The notes below the pieces were generated by a model. It searched no databases. It saw nothing but the letters and a program-made list of their open reading frames with translations, and had not been told where the DNA came from. Of a DNA stretch of 19,878 nt, positions 5,100 through 13,352 are shown piece by piece. The DNA is from Megamonas hypermegale (GTDB lineage Bacteria; Bacillota; Negativicutes; Selenomonadales; Selenomonadaceae): positions 18,714 to 38,591 of the forward strand of contig DCFC01000036.1 of the NCBI GenBank assembly GCA_002314325.1. Direction: 5' to 3'. Made by a program: the position numbers and the translations under genes. Position 1 is the stretch's first letter. Every line of letters begins with the position of its first letter.

Positions 5100-8015
5100 T
5101 TGGAAATAAATCAAGTTTATCATGGTTTTAAGCTGAAGAAATCTTCATATATAAAAGAAATTGCTTCGCAGGCGTATGAATTCGAGCACATGAAGAGCGG
5201 CGCAAAATTGCTGTTTGTGGCAAACAGTGATGATAATAAAGTCTTTTCCATCACGTTCCGCACGACACCGACGGATGATACGGGGGTTGCGCATATCGTA
5301 GAACATTCGACGCTGTGCGGTTCGCGCAAGTTTCCGACGAAAGAGCCGTTTGTGGAACTGGTGAAGGGTTCGCTCAATACGTTTTTGAATGCGATGACTT
5401 TCCCGGATAAGACGATGTATCCTGTTGCCAGCCGCAACGATAAGGATTTCCGCAATCTTATGGATGTTTATCTTGATGCGGTATTTTATCCGAATATGCG
5501 CAATGTACCGGAAATTCTTATGCAGGAAGGCTGGCATTACGAGATTGAAAATGCGGATGAACCGTTAAAATACAGCGGCGTTGTCTATAATGAAATGAAG
5601 GGGGCGCTGTCGTCGCCGGACGGTCTTCTGGAACGCAAGATTTTAAACAATCTGTACCCGGACACGACTTATCAGTATGAATCGGGCGGCGACCCGAAGG
5701 CTATTCCTGATTTGACGCAGCAGATGTTTATTGATTTTCACAGCCGCTATTATCATCCTGCCAACAGCTATATTTATCTGTACGGCAATATGGATATGAT
5801 GGATACGCTGGCATTTCTGGATGAGGAATACTTGTCGGCATTCGACAAGATAGAAATAGACTCGCATGTTGATTTGCAGAAGCCGTTTGCCGCGCGCAAG
5901 GTGCTGCATGATGTTTATCCGGTTGCTCCGCATGAAAGCAAGGCGAATAAAACGTTTCTGAGCCTGAATTATTCGATTGCTACTTCGCTGGAAAAGGAAA
6001 AAATGCTGGCATTCACGATTTTGGAACATGCACTGCTGAAAAGCGAAGCGGCACCGCTCCGCAATGCGCTGATTAAGGCGGGGCTCGGTAGTGATGTAAT
6101 CTCCTCATTTGACAATGGCATACTTCAACCGATGTTCAGTATTATCGTCAACGGTTCAGAAGCGGACAAAGCCGATGAGTTTGCTAAAATCGTAAATGAT
6201 ACGCTGACGGATATTGTGAATAAAGGCATTGACAAAGAACTTTTGCAGGCTTCCATTAATATTATGGAGTTTAAACTGCGCGAAGCCGATTTCGGACAGT
6301 ATCCGAAAGGGCTTATCTACAATATCAATCTTATGAACAGCTGGCTCTACGACGGCGACCCGACAATGTATCTGTATTATGAGGATTTGTTGGCTGTGGT
6401 TAAAACGTGGGCGGCTGAGGGCAAGTTCGAGGAATTAATCAAGACGTATCTGCTTGACAATCCGCACAGCCTGATGCTGATTTTGGCGCCGGATGAAACG
6501 ATTATTCCGAATAATGAACGGGCTTTGACGACGAAACTGGCGGAAATAAAAGCCGCTATGAATGATGAACAACTGCAGGAAATCATCGCGGCGACGAAGG
6601 CATTGAAAAAACGGCAGCGTTCTGCTGATACGCCGGAAGCTCTGGCGAAAATTCCGCTCTTAAAAATCAGCGATATCAATAAAAAATGCGATAAACTGAT
6701 TTTGGCGGAAGATGAAATCGGCGGCAGCAAAGTTTTAAAACACGATGTGGAAACGAACGGCATTGCTTATATAAAAATGTTCTTTGATGTTTCGGCGATT
6801 GCATATGAGGATATTGATTATTTGTTCCTACTGGAAGAATTTATCGGCAGGACGGCAACGAAAAATTATTCGTATGAAGCACTGGCCAATGCAGTAAATC
6901 TGCATACGGGCGGTATGCGTTTTAGTGTGGCGACGTACGACAGAGAAGGCGACGTTAATTCATATATGCCGAAAATGGTGTTCAAAGCGAAAGTGCTTGT
7001 GGATAAAGTGCCGAAGCTCATGGAACTTTTGCAGGAAATCGTCTTTAACAGTTCGTTCGCTTCGAAAGAGCGCATAAAGGAACTGGCGCTGCAATGCCGC
7101 AGTGATTTCGAGATGTCCATTCTGCGTTCTGGTCATCAGCTTGTTCTGGATGAACTCATGGCTTATTTTACACCGAAAGAACGGTATGATAACTACGGCG
7201 ATTTGAAATTCTACGATTTCATCAAGAAATTCCTGAACGATTTCGACAATGAGTTTGCCAAAATGCAGACGGTTTTTGCGAAAATCATGCCGATGGTATT
7301 CAATAAGCACAATCTGATTACGAGCATTACCATAGATGAAAAAGATTACGGCAAGGTGGCAGATGCTGTAGCGCCGTTTATTGCGGCACTGCCGGATGAA
7401 GCTTATCCGCCGCAGGAAATCCCGTTCAGCGTGGATAAGAAAAACGAAGGCTTCATCACTTCCACTCAAGTTCAGTATGTGGCAAAAGGCGCTAATTTCA
7501 TGCGTCTCGGCTATAAATACACGGGCGCAATGAAAGTGCTCGAAACGATTATGCGCTATGAATATCTGTGGACACATATCCGCGTTCTGGGCGGCGCGTA
7601 CGGAGCATTCGTCAAATTCCGCCGCGACGGCAATATGTACTTCGGTTCGTACCGCGACCCGAATTTAAAGGAAACACTCAATGTATATGATAATACGGGA
7701 GCATTCCTGCGCAGTTTTGCCGTGAGCGACAGAGAGATGACGAAATACATCATCGGCACAATCAGCGGTATGGATATGCCGCTTACACCGGCGCTGAAAG
7801 GCGAACTGGCGGCTTCCAGCTATATTGTCGGCATGACGGACGAAATGCGCCAGCAGCAGCGCGATGAAGTTCTGGCAACAACACAGGAGGATATCCGCAG
7901 TCTGGCTGATTTGGTGGATGCCTGCATGGAGGAAAATGCTGTCTGCGTGCTGGGCAGCAGCAGTAAAGTAAATGAGGCGCAGGATGTATTCAAAACGGTA
8001 AAATCAATTTTATAA
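5100..8015 (+). CDS. PreP-like M16C metallopeptidase (insulinase family)
   Basis: A 971-residue zinc peptidase of family M16C (presequence-protease type), which encloses and degrades short unfolded peptides. The inverted zinc motif HIVEH (H65, E68, H69) lies in the usual GVAHIVEHSTLCGSRKFP context, with the third ligand E165 in VVYNEMKG, 96 residues after H69. Length is close to the family norm, so both clamshell halves and the C-terminal M16C-associated part are present. There is no signal peptide, so I infer a cytosolic peptide scavenger. The start is TTG at 5100: AAAAGGAG (5084-5091) lies 8 nt upstream, whereas a GTG at 5079 would precede that site with no Shine-Dalgarno of its own. It is a single-gene unit with its own promoter and a perfect terminator. 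Confidence 0.93.
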   Translation: MEINQVYHGFKLKKSSYIKEIASQAYEFEHMKSGAKLLFVANSDDNKVFSITFRTTPTDDTGVAHIVEHSTLCGSRKFPTKEPFVELVKGSLNTFLNAMTFPDKTMYPVASRNDKDFRNLMDVYLDAVFYPNMRNVPEILMQEGWHYEIENADEPLKYSGVVYNEMKGALSSPDGLLERKILNNLYPDTTYQYESGGDPKAIPDLTQQMFIDFHSRYYHPANSYIYLYGNMDMMDTLAFLDEEYLSAFDKIEIDSHVDLQKPFAARKVLHDVYPVAPHESKANKTFLSLNYSIATSLEKEKMLAFTILEHALLKSEAAPLRNALIKAGLGSDVISSFDNGILQPMFSIIVNGSEADKADEFAKIVNDTLTDIVNKGIDKELLQASINIMEFKLREADFGQYPKGLIYNINLMNSWLYDGDPTMYLYYEDLLAVVKTWAAEGKFEELIKTYLLDNPHSLMLILAPDETIIPNNERALTTKLAEIKAAMNDEQLQEIIAATKALKKRQRSADTPEALAKIPLLKISDINKKCDKLILAEDEIGGSKVLKHDVETNGIAYIKMFFDVSAIAYEDIDYLFLLEEFIGRTATKNYSYEALANAVNLHTGGMRFSVATYDREGDVNSYMPKMVFKAKVLVDKVPKLMELLQEIVFNSSFASKERIKELALQCRSDFEMSILRSGHQLVLDELMAYFTPKERYDNYGDLKFYDFIKKFLNDFDNEFAKMQTVFAKIMPMVFNKHNLITSITIDEKDYGKVADAVAPFIAALPDEAYPPQEIPFSVDKKNEGFITSTQVQYVAKGANFMRLGYKYTGAMKVLETIMRYEYLWTHIRVLGGAYGAFVKFRRDGNMYFGSYRDPNLKETLNVYDNTGAFLRSFAVSDREMTKYIIGTISGMDMPLTPALKGELAASSYIVGMTDEMRQQQRDEVLATTQEDIRSLADLVDACMEENAVCVLGSSSKVNEAQDVFKTVKSIL

Positions 8016-8022
8016 TCCGGAG

Positions 8023-8057
8023 AAAAGACACCGCATATTATTTGCGGTGTCTTTTCT
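8023..8057 (+). terminator. Terminator after the M16C peptidase gene
   Basis: A perfect 13-bp stem (AAAAGACACCGCA at 8023-8035 with 8043-8055) has a 7-nt loop and ends in CTTTTC. It starts 8 nt after the stop codon. Confidence 0.9.
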
Positions 8058-8082
8058 TGTGTAAGTTTGTAAAATAAAACAG

Positions 8083-8111
8083 TTGCTAATCATGTAAAAT
8101 CCCTGTATAAT
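8083..8111 (+). promoter_or_regulatory. Promoter of dapA
   Basis: The -35 TTGCTA (8083-8088), a 17-bp spacer and a consensus -10 TATAAT (8106-8111) lie 34 nt before dapA. The short leader leaves no room for a lysine riboswitch. Confidence 0.8.
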
Positions 8112-8145
8112 CAGAATAAAGATGTCATAAGGAGGCTTTCTTTTT

Positions 8146-9039
8146 ATGAAAGATGTAATTTTTAAAGGTGCAGCGGTAGCTATTGCTACGCCGTTTAATG
8201 AAAATGGTATTGGTATTAATTATGAAGAACTGAAAAAACTGATTGACTTCAACCTGGATAATGGTACGGATGCGATTGTCATTGCCGGTACAAGCGGCGA
8301 ATCGGCTACGATGACTGACCAGGAACATGAAGATATTATTAAATTTACTGTGGATTACGTAAATAAACGCGTACCGGTCATTGCGGGAACAGGCTCCAAT
8401 GATACGCGATATGCAATCAATCTGTCGCAGCATGCCGATAAAGCCGGTGCTGATGCGCTGTTGATCGTTACACCGTATTATAACAAATGTACGCAGAAAG
8501 GTCTTATCAAGCATTTCACGTCCATTGCCGATAATGTAAATGTACCGATTGTGCTGTATGATGTACCGTCCCGCACGGGCGTAGGCATTAAACCGGAAAC
8601 GTATGCTGTGCTTTCCCAGCATCCACGCATTACGGCCGTAAAAGAAGCCAGCGGCAATATCAGTCAAGTGGCTGAAACGATGGCTCTGTGCGGCGATAAC
8701 CTCACTTTCTATTCCGGCAACGATGACCAGATTATTCCGCTGATGTCTCTTGGCGGTCAGGGCGTTATTTCCGTTCTTTCCAACGTTATGCCGCAGGAAA
8801 CGCACGATATGTGCCAGTTGTTCCTCGACGGTAAGGTAAAAGAAGCTGCAGCAAAACAGCTGGAATATTTCCCTATGATTAAAGCTTTGTTCTGCGAAGT
8901 AAATCCAATTCCGGTAAAAGTTGCGCTGCGTCTGATGGGCTTCAACATGGGTCCGCTCCGCATGCCGCTGTGCGAAATGGAAGATGCTCATCTGGAACAG
9001 CTGAAAGCAGCTATGCGCCAATTCAATTTAATTAAATAA
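8146..9039 (+). CDS. dapA: 4-Hydroxy-tetrahydrodipicolinate synthase
   Basis: A 297-residue TIM-barrel lyase that condenses pyruvate with aspartate semialdehyde, the first step specific to lysine and diaminopimelate synthesis. The Schiff-base lysine is K166 in AVKEASGN. The catalytic triad corresponds to S50 (in AGTSGE; Thr in E. coli), Y112 (in PYYNK) and Y138 (in LYDVPSRTG), with R143 for carboxylate binding. All sit five positions later than in the E. coli enzyme. The start ATG 8146 has AAGGAGG about 10 nt upstream. It is monocistronic, with a strong promoter and a bidirectional terminator. N-acetylneuraminate lyase-type homologues are less likely given the full set of DapA residues. Confidence 0.94.
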   Translation: MKDVIFKGAAVAIATPFNENGIGINYEELKKLIDFNLDNGTDAIVIAGTSGESATMTDQEHEDIIKFTVDYVNKRVPVIAGTGSNDTRYAINLSQHADKAGADALLIVTPYYNKCTQKGLIKHFTSIADNVNVPIVLYDVPSRTGVGIKPETYAVLSQHPRITAVKEASGNISQVAETMALCGDNLTFYSGNDDQIIPLMSLGGQGVISVLSNVMPQETHDMCQLFLDGKVKEAAAKQLEYFPMIKALFCEVNPIPVKVALRLMGFNMGPLRMPLCEMEDAHLEQLKAAMRQFNLIK

Positions 9040-9054
9040 TTCGTGCTAAAAATA

Positions 9055-9089
9055 AAAAAGCTAATGCAATCAACTGCATTAGCTTTTTC
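9055..9089. terminator. Bidirectional terminator between dapA and the secreted protein
   Basis: A perfect 14-bp stem (9055-9068 with 9075-9088) includes its own A-run and T-run and serves both convergent genes. Confidence 0.9.
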
Positions 9090-9104
9090 TGTTTAATTAT
9101 AAAT

Positions 9105-9761
9105 TTACGGTTTATGCGGTCCTTTCGGTCCGGGCGGAGTAACTTCGCGCATAGTATCGCGGATTTTCTGCATCTGTTCATCCGTTACGCCCAGTTTGTC
9201 CGCAACGGCGTCCCAGTTTGTTTCCGGCGGATTGTGCATGGCAATGATGTCTTCCGGCGAAGCGGTGCAGTACTGAGATATCAGTATGCCGTGAAGAACG
9301 TCGCCCATGCCGTAATTTTGCCGGAGCAGACGGGTGATGATTGTCTTATTCATGGACAGTTTTTCGCTCAAATACTGCGCTGCCAAATCATCATGCGCCG
9401 CTTTCAGGTCGTTCGGCGTAAGATTGAGCAGATATTCCACGCGCGGCCAGGAATTTTTATCTTTGAGGTTCATTACTTCCGCAAATGATTTTTGCGAAGC
9501 GTAGGCTAAAAACGCGCCGCGGCTAATTTCCTTTGCTTTCCAGCCTTCATTGTAATACTGCATGAGCGTGTCTTTTTCGATGCCGTACATATCGCTCAGT
9601 TGCTGCATTTTTGTATCAATACGCACCTGCGGAGCAACACGTTCCATTTTCGGCGGAGGCGGCGGGGCAGCGTTTGCCGGAAGCGGTTCAAGCTGACTGC
9701 CGATACCGCTTAAAAGCAGTGCTGCGGCCGTTACGGTCAGGATTTTTGCGGATATTTTCAT
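9105..9761 (-). CDS. Secreted protein with two internal repeats, unknown function
   Basis: A 218-residue protein without a recognised family. Residues 1-32 are a signal peptide ending ANA-AP. A short proline run PPPPPK follows at 33-38. There is no lipobox cysteine. The body is an internal duplication: residues 59-126 and 135-206 align over about 70 positions without large gaps, sharing the hydrophobic pattern, the G and I/V-L of the EISRGAFLAYAS and DVLHGILISQYC segments, and the NSWPRV/TNWDAV tryptophan motif. Each unit looks all-helical. The C-terminus is PPGPKGPHKP. The envelope of a diderm cell is the likely location. ATG 9761 has GAGGTG 6 nt upstream; a GTG at 9770 lies inside that site. 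An extended -10 promoter overlaps the end of the FHA gene. Confidence 0.8.
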   Translation of the reverse strand: MKISAKILTVTAAALLLSGIGSQLEPLPANAAPPPPPKMERVAPQVRIDTKMQQLSDMYGIEKDTLMQYYNEGWKAKEISRGAFLAYASQKSFAEVMNLKDKNSWPRVEYLLNLTPNDLKAAHDDLAAQYLSEKLSMNKTIITRLLRQNYGMGDVLHGILISQYCTASPEDIIAMHNPPETNWDAVADKLGVTDEQMQKIRDTMREVTPPGPKGPHKP

Positions 9762-9793
9762 AGATATCACCTCGTAAAACTGTTTTTATTTAT

Positions 9794-9822
9794 ATTATAG
9801 CAGATTTACAAAATATCGTAAA
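9794..9822 (-). promoter_or_regulatory. Extended -10 promoter of the secreted protein gene
   Basis: On the minus strand TGCTATAAT (9794-9802) is an extended -10 with the consensus hexamer. A weak -35 TTTACG (9817-9822) lies 17 bp upstream. The -10 abuts the stop codon of the FHA gene, so the secreted protein can be made apart from the rlmN operon. Confidence 0.65.
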
Positions 9823-10570
9823 TTATAATGGTGTTGCCCATCTGGATTTTGTCGCCGGGACAAAGACAGAAGCTGGATATTTTTGTGTCGTTTACAGTCG
9901 TGCCGTTTAAGCTGTTGGCATCGTGCAGTATATGGCGGCCGTTTTCAAAAGTGATGTAGGCGTGCAGGCGGGAAACGTTGATATCGGTGATGATAAATTC
10001 GTTTTTGTCGCGCCGCCCGATATGAATTTGCTTGTCGCCTATTTCCATGTAGGAGTCTTTGTCCGGTCCCTGCGTTATGGTCAAAGAGGCGAATTTCATT
10101 TCCTGATTGATTTTCGGCGAGCCGATGAAAAGTTCTTTGCTGCTTGCCGGTACGACAATCGTTCCCTGCGTGCCTTCCGTATCGGCGGAAACATTGCTTT
10201 GAATTTGCGTATCAGGGCTGAATGAGGCTTTGATATCGCATACGCCTAATTTTAAATCGAGCGATTTCAGTATATTTATTGTCGGTTTTTTCTTCATAAA
10301 ATAATCTTTGATGATTACGGATTTGTAGAGAAATAATTTCAGCTCGATTATGTTCTGCGGCGTGTTCAGCTCGGCAAAATCCTTCTGGCTCATGGTAATG
10401 GTGAATGTATCCGGAACGAATATGGCGCGGTTAATGCGCTGTTTATGGCGTATCAGCAGGCGGTCGAGAATTTTTTCGATTTCGGCCAGCTGCAGATTGC
10501 TGGAGAATTTGCGATTGAAAAAGCCTTCGATATTTTTTTCCAGAAAATCTTCCATACGTGAGAAAAACAT
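9806..10570 (-). CDS. DUF3662 and FHA domain protein (FhaA-like)
   Basis: A 254-residue cytosolic protein. Residues 1-115 match the DUF3662 domain (MFFSRMEDFLEKNIEGFF, then LAEIEKILDRLL). A polar linker at 116-160 follows, then an FHA domain at 162-254 with IGRR (183-187), NVSRLHAYITF (198-208) and SLNGTTVN (220-227), the loops that bind phosphothreonine. FhaA-type proteins act with Ser/Thr kinases in cell-envelope control. I start at ATG 10570 because GGAG lies 9 nt upstream; the open frame to 10798 overlaps rlmN and has no family similarity. It lies 20 bp after rlmN, in the same operon. The phosphatase/kinase pair that often sits after rsmB-rlmN in Firmicutes is absent here. Confidence 0.85.
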   Translation of the reverse strand: MFFSRMEDFLEKNIEGFFNRKFSSNLQLAEIEKILDRLLIRHKQRINRAIFVPDTFTITMSQKDFAELNTPQNIIELKLFLYKSVIIKDYFMKKKPTINILKSLDLKLGVCDIKASFSPDTQIQSNVSADTEGTQGTIVVPASSKELFIGSPKINQEMKFASLTITQGPDKDSYMEIGDKQIHIGRRDKNEFIITDINVSRLHAYITFENGRHILHDANSLNGTTVNDTKISSFCLCPGDKIQMGNTIIIYDIL

Positions 10571-10590
10571 GGTTTTCATCTCCAATTTGA

Positions 10591-11622
10591 TTATAAATGT
10601 TTGTTGCGCAGCTGACCGCAGGCGGCGTTGATATCCGCGCCCATTTCCTGACGGACGGTGGCGGTGATGTGATGGTCGTTTAGATAGCGGGCGAATGTTT
10701 TGATACGAATGGGAGAAGGCCGGTTGAAATTGCGTTCCTTTACAGGATTGATGGGAATAAGATTGACGTTTGCCAGCTGATTTTTCAATAGACGGCACAG
10801 TTCTTCCGCCTGCTGAAGATTGTCGTTGTATTTGTCAATCAGAATGTATTCATACGTAATGCGCCGTTTGGTGGTATCGGCATAATGCACGGCGGCGCGG
10901 ATTACTTCTTCCAGCGGGTAGCGCTTGTTAATCGGCATTAAAGCAGTGCGCAGCTCGTTATTCGGTGCATGCAGCGAGATGGAAAGGGTAATAGGAATGT
11001 TTTCCTGCGCCAGTCTTTCGATGCCTGGCACAATGCCAGACGTGGATACGGTGATATTGCGGTAGCCCAGATTGAGGCAGTACGGTTCATGCACGAGGCG
11101 GATGAATTTTAAAACGTTGTCGTAGTTGAGCATCGGTTCGCCGGAGCCCATGATTACGATGTTGTTAATCTGCTGACCCGTTTCGTTTAAAAGTTCCTGA
11201 ATGAACATTGCCTGAGCGAGAATTTCACCGGCAGAAAGATTGCGCGCCATGCCGTGCAGAGTGGAAGCGCAGAAAGCACAGCCTATATTGCAGCCAGCCT
11301 GCGAGGAAACGCAGATACTGTTGCCGTAACTTTGGCGCATCAGGACGGTTTCCACGCCGATGCCGTCGCCGAACTGCAGGAGAAATTTTGTCGTTTTGCC
11401 GTCGGCAGAGTCCAGTCTGTCCCACGATTTGGCGCGTTCGATGATAAATTCCTGCGACAGTTTTTCACGCAGGTTTTTGGACAGATTGGTCATCTGGTCA
11501 AAGGAGGTAGCATGTTTAAGGTAAAGCCATTCGATAATCTGTCTGGCGCGGAATTTTGGCAGTTTCAAGGCGGTTATCAGGGCTGTCAATTCATTTAAAT
11601 TAAGTCCGAAGATATTGGTCAT
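10591..11622 (-). CDS. rlmN: Dual-specificity 23S rRNA/tRNA adenine-C2 methyltransferase
   Basis: A 343-residue radical SAM enzyme that methylates A2503 of 23S rRNA and A37 of some tRNAs. The cluster motif is CNIGCAFC (C111, C115, C118). The conserved GVETVLM (89-95) and the C-terminal catalytic cysteine C335 in INAACGQL are present. The start ATG 11622 has AAAGGA about 6 nt upstream; the longer frame to 11700 would run into the palindromic element and is rejected. It belongs to the rsmB-rlmN-FHA order typical of Firmicutes, but a 160-bp gap holding a hairpin element separates it from rsmB. Confidence 0.95.
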   Translation of the reverse strand: MTNIFGLNLNELTALITALKLPKFRARQIIEWLYLKHATSFDQMTNLSKNLREKLSQEFIIERAKSWDRLDSADGKTTKFLLQFGDGIGVETVLMRQSYGNSICVSSQAGCNIGCAFCASTLHGMARNLSAGEILAQAMFIQELLNETGQQINNIVIMGSGEPMLNYDNVLKFIRLVHEPYCLNLGYRNITVSTSGIVPGIERLAQENIPITLSISLHAPNNELRTALMPINKRYPLEEVIRAAVHYADTTKRRITYEYILIDKYNDNLQQAEELCRLLKNQLANVNLIPINPVKERNFNRPSPIRIKTFARYLNDHHITATVRQEMGADINAACGQLRNKHL

Positions 11623-11647
11623 AATAATTCCTTTCGTAAGTTTATTC

Positions 11648-11769
11648 GTTGTGCTGGTAAAATATTGAGCCAGATAAGCAGTATAATACTTTATATTCAT
11701 TCGATGTTGGCACTTAACCTCATTAAATATAAAGTATTATACTGCTTTAAGAAATAAATTAAGCACAAC
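11648..11769. repeat. Palindromic element, copy 1 (downstream of rsmB)
   Basis: A 122-bp non-coding element ended by GTTGTGC (11648-11654) and GCACAAC (11763-11769). Inside is a perfect 20-bp inverted repeat (11678-11697 and 11726-11745, GCAGTATAATACTTTATATT) around a 28-nt centre. Its outer arms match copy 2 at 13134-13263 in the same orientation, but the centre is reversed. No transposase is encoded; a small non-autonomous mobile element is the likely nature. Transcribed, it would fold into a long hairpin between rsmB and rlmN. Confidence 0.88.
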
Positions 11770-11782
11770 AGATTAAATTATA

Positions 11783-13111
11783 TCAGAATTTGCGTATAAG
11801 ACGGGCGATAAAGAAGCCGTCGGTATGGTCGATATGCGGCAGTAACTGAAGCGTTTTCGTTTTGGATTTATGCTTGAACGGCAGATATTTGTGCACATCA
11901 TCCAGCATGAAATCCGGCCGCGCAGCCAGAAAAGCTTCTATTACCTGCTGGTTTTCCTCCGGCATGATAGTACAGGTGCTGTAAACGAGCACTCCGCCCG
12001 TTTTTACGGCACGGGCAGCGGAGTGCAGAATTTCCAGCTGAAGCGGCGGCAGTTCGCCGAGCAGCTCTTCCGTCTTGTTCCAGCGGGAGTCAGGTTTGCG
12101 GCGCAATACGCCGAGACCGGAGCACGGAGCGTCGACGAGAACTCTGTCGGCTTTCAGCGGATATAAATCACCGACTTTGCGCGCGTCCAGAAGCTGCGTT
12201 TTAATGATATCGATACCGAGCCGTTCGGCATTTTCCTTGATGAGTTTTAATTTGTGCTCGTAGATATCGCCGGCGATAATCGTACCTTTATTTTGCATTA
12301 AAGCGGCGATATGCGTCGTTTTGCCGCCCGGAGCACTGCAGGTGTCGATTATGAACTCACCCGGCTGCGGGTCGAGCACATGCGCCACGAGCATGGAGCT
12401 TTCGTCCTGTACCTGCGCCAGACCGTTTTGCAGCGGCAGGAGTTTATTCAAAGCCGGATGACTTTGACAGATTATGCCTTCCGGTGTTAAAGCGGAAGGT
12501 GATACTTCACAGCCGGATTTTGCCAGTTCATTTATCAGTTCCGGCCGCGAAATTTTCAGCGTATTGGTGCGCAGTACGAGTGGTGCATTCGTGTTGTTGA
12601 ACCGGCAGAGCGCCAGGGCGGCTTCACTGCCGAATGTATGAATGAATTTTTTCACGAGCCAGAGCGGGTGCTGTTCACGCACGGAAATTTCAGCGGCTTT
12701 GTTGCCGGTCGGCATGGCGTATTTTTCCGGCTGACGGATTAAATTGCGCAGTACGCCGTTGACGAATTTCGCCGAGCCGGGATTGCTGAACTGCTTGGCA
12801 AGATTTACCGCTTCGTTGCAGGCGGCGGAAGCAGGAATTCTGTCCATGAATACAATTTGATAAATGCCGAGACGCAAAATATTTACGATGACGGGTTCTA
12901 TTTTGCCGAGCGGACGGCTGACGAATTTTTTCAAAATCCACAGCAGCGTATCGCCTGCTTTAACTGTGCCGTACACAAGTTCTGTTACAAAGCGGCGGTC
13001 CTGGTCGGACAGGCTGCATTTGGATAGATGACGGGACAGAGAGATATTGGCGTAGGCCTTTTCCTGATATATTTCATTTAAAATGTTTAAAGCAATAGCG
13101 CGGGCGTTCAT
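11783..13111 (-). CDS. rsmB: 16S rRNA (cytosine 967-C5)-methyltransferase
   Basis: A 442-residue SAM-dependent methyltransferase. Residues 1-135 are the NusB-like RNA-binding domain (RAIALNILNEI, then VNGVLRNL). The Rossmann catalytic part has the SAM loop DTCSAPGGKTTHIAAL (256-271), the DAPCSGLGVLRRKPD motif with C330, and VYSTCTI with the catalytic C380. Length is normal. ATG 13111 has GGAG 5 nt upstream. The gene is bracketed by two copies of the palindromic element (13134-13263 and 11648-11769), and its leader contains a promoter and a terminator hairpin. Confidence 0.95.
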   Translation of the reverse strand: MNARAIALNILNEIYQEKAYANISLSRHLSKCSLSDQDRRFVTELVYGTVKAGDTLLWILKKFVSRPLGKIEPVIVNILRLGIYQIVFMDRIPASAACNEAVNLAKQFSNPGSAKFVNGVLRNLIRQPEKYAMPTGNKAAEISVREQHPLWLVKKFIHTFGSEAALALCRFNNTNAPLVLRTNTLKISRPELINELAKSGCEVSPSALTPEGIICQSHPALNKLLPLQNGLAQVQDESSMLVAHVLDPQPGEFIIDTCSAPGGKTTHIAALMQNKGTIIAGDIYEHKLKLIKENAERLGIDIIKTQLLDARKVGDLYPLKADRVLVDAPCSGLGVLRRKPDSRWNKTEELLGELPPLQLEILHSAARAVKTGGVLVYSTCTIMPEENQQVIEAFLAARPDFMLDDVHKYLPFKHKSKTKTLQLLPHIDHTDGFFIARLIRKF

Positions 13112-13133
13112 AAAATCTCCTTTATATTTTTTA

Positions 13134-13263
13134 CCCGTTGTGCCAGCAAAATATCGAGCTTTTATGATAGCAGTATAATAGTTTATATTTAGTGAGGTTA
13201 AGTGATAACATCGAACGAATATAAACTATTATACTGCTTGGGGAAATAAACTAGCACAACGGG
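13134..13263. repeat. Palindromic element, copy 2 (upstream of rsmB)
   Basis: A 130-bp element with perfect 10-bp ends CCCGTTGTGC (13134-13143) and GCACAACGGG (13254-13263). Inside is a perfect 20-bp inverted repeat (13170-13189 and 13218-13237, GCAGTATAATAGTTTATATT) around a 28-nt centre (13190-13217). Compared with copy 1 the stem differs at one position on each side, and the two changes compensate. The centre matches copy 1 at 24 of 28 positions only when reversed and complemented. It lies 23 bp before the rsmB start and would be part of its leader RNA. Confidence 0.9.
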
Positions 13264-13278
13264 TTTATAATTTATTAA

Positions 13279-13305
13279 ACTAAAAGAGACGCTAAAAAGC
13301 GTCCC
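13279..13305 (-). terminator. Terminator after DUF3737 / inside the rsmB leader
   Basis: On the minus strand GGGACGCT and AGCGTCTC form an 8-bp stem with one G-U pair and a TTTT loop, followed by TTTTAGTTT. It lies about 80 nt after the DUF3737 stop codon and also downstream of a promoter at 13353-13380. Confidence 0.75.
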
Positions 13306-13352
13306 TGAGAAAACATATTCATTAAAGCAATAAATTCTTTAATTCAAATTAA

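Noticed and set aside
8083..8145. Lysine riboswitch ahead of dapA
   Set aside because: The leader after the promoter is only about 30 nt, far too short for an L box.
8125..9021. Long minus-strand open frame (298 codons) opposite dapA
   Set aside because: It is antisense to a complete dapA with all catalytic residues, has no ribosome binding site, and its product has no recognisable pattern.
10571..10798. N-terminal extension of the FHA protein
   Set aside because: It lies inside rlmN in another frame and reads as low-complexity sequence; a good ribosome site precedes ATG 10570.
11648..13263. rsmB as cargo of a composite transposon
   Set aside because: rsmB has normal composition and its usual partner rlmN next to it, and no transposase is present; the two elements more likely inserted independently.
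13271..13318. 15-codon leader peptide in the rsmB leader
   Set aside because: No good Shine-Dalgarno and no run of control codons; kept only as a remark in the leader finding.
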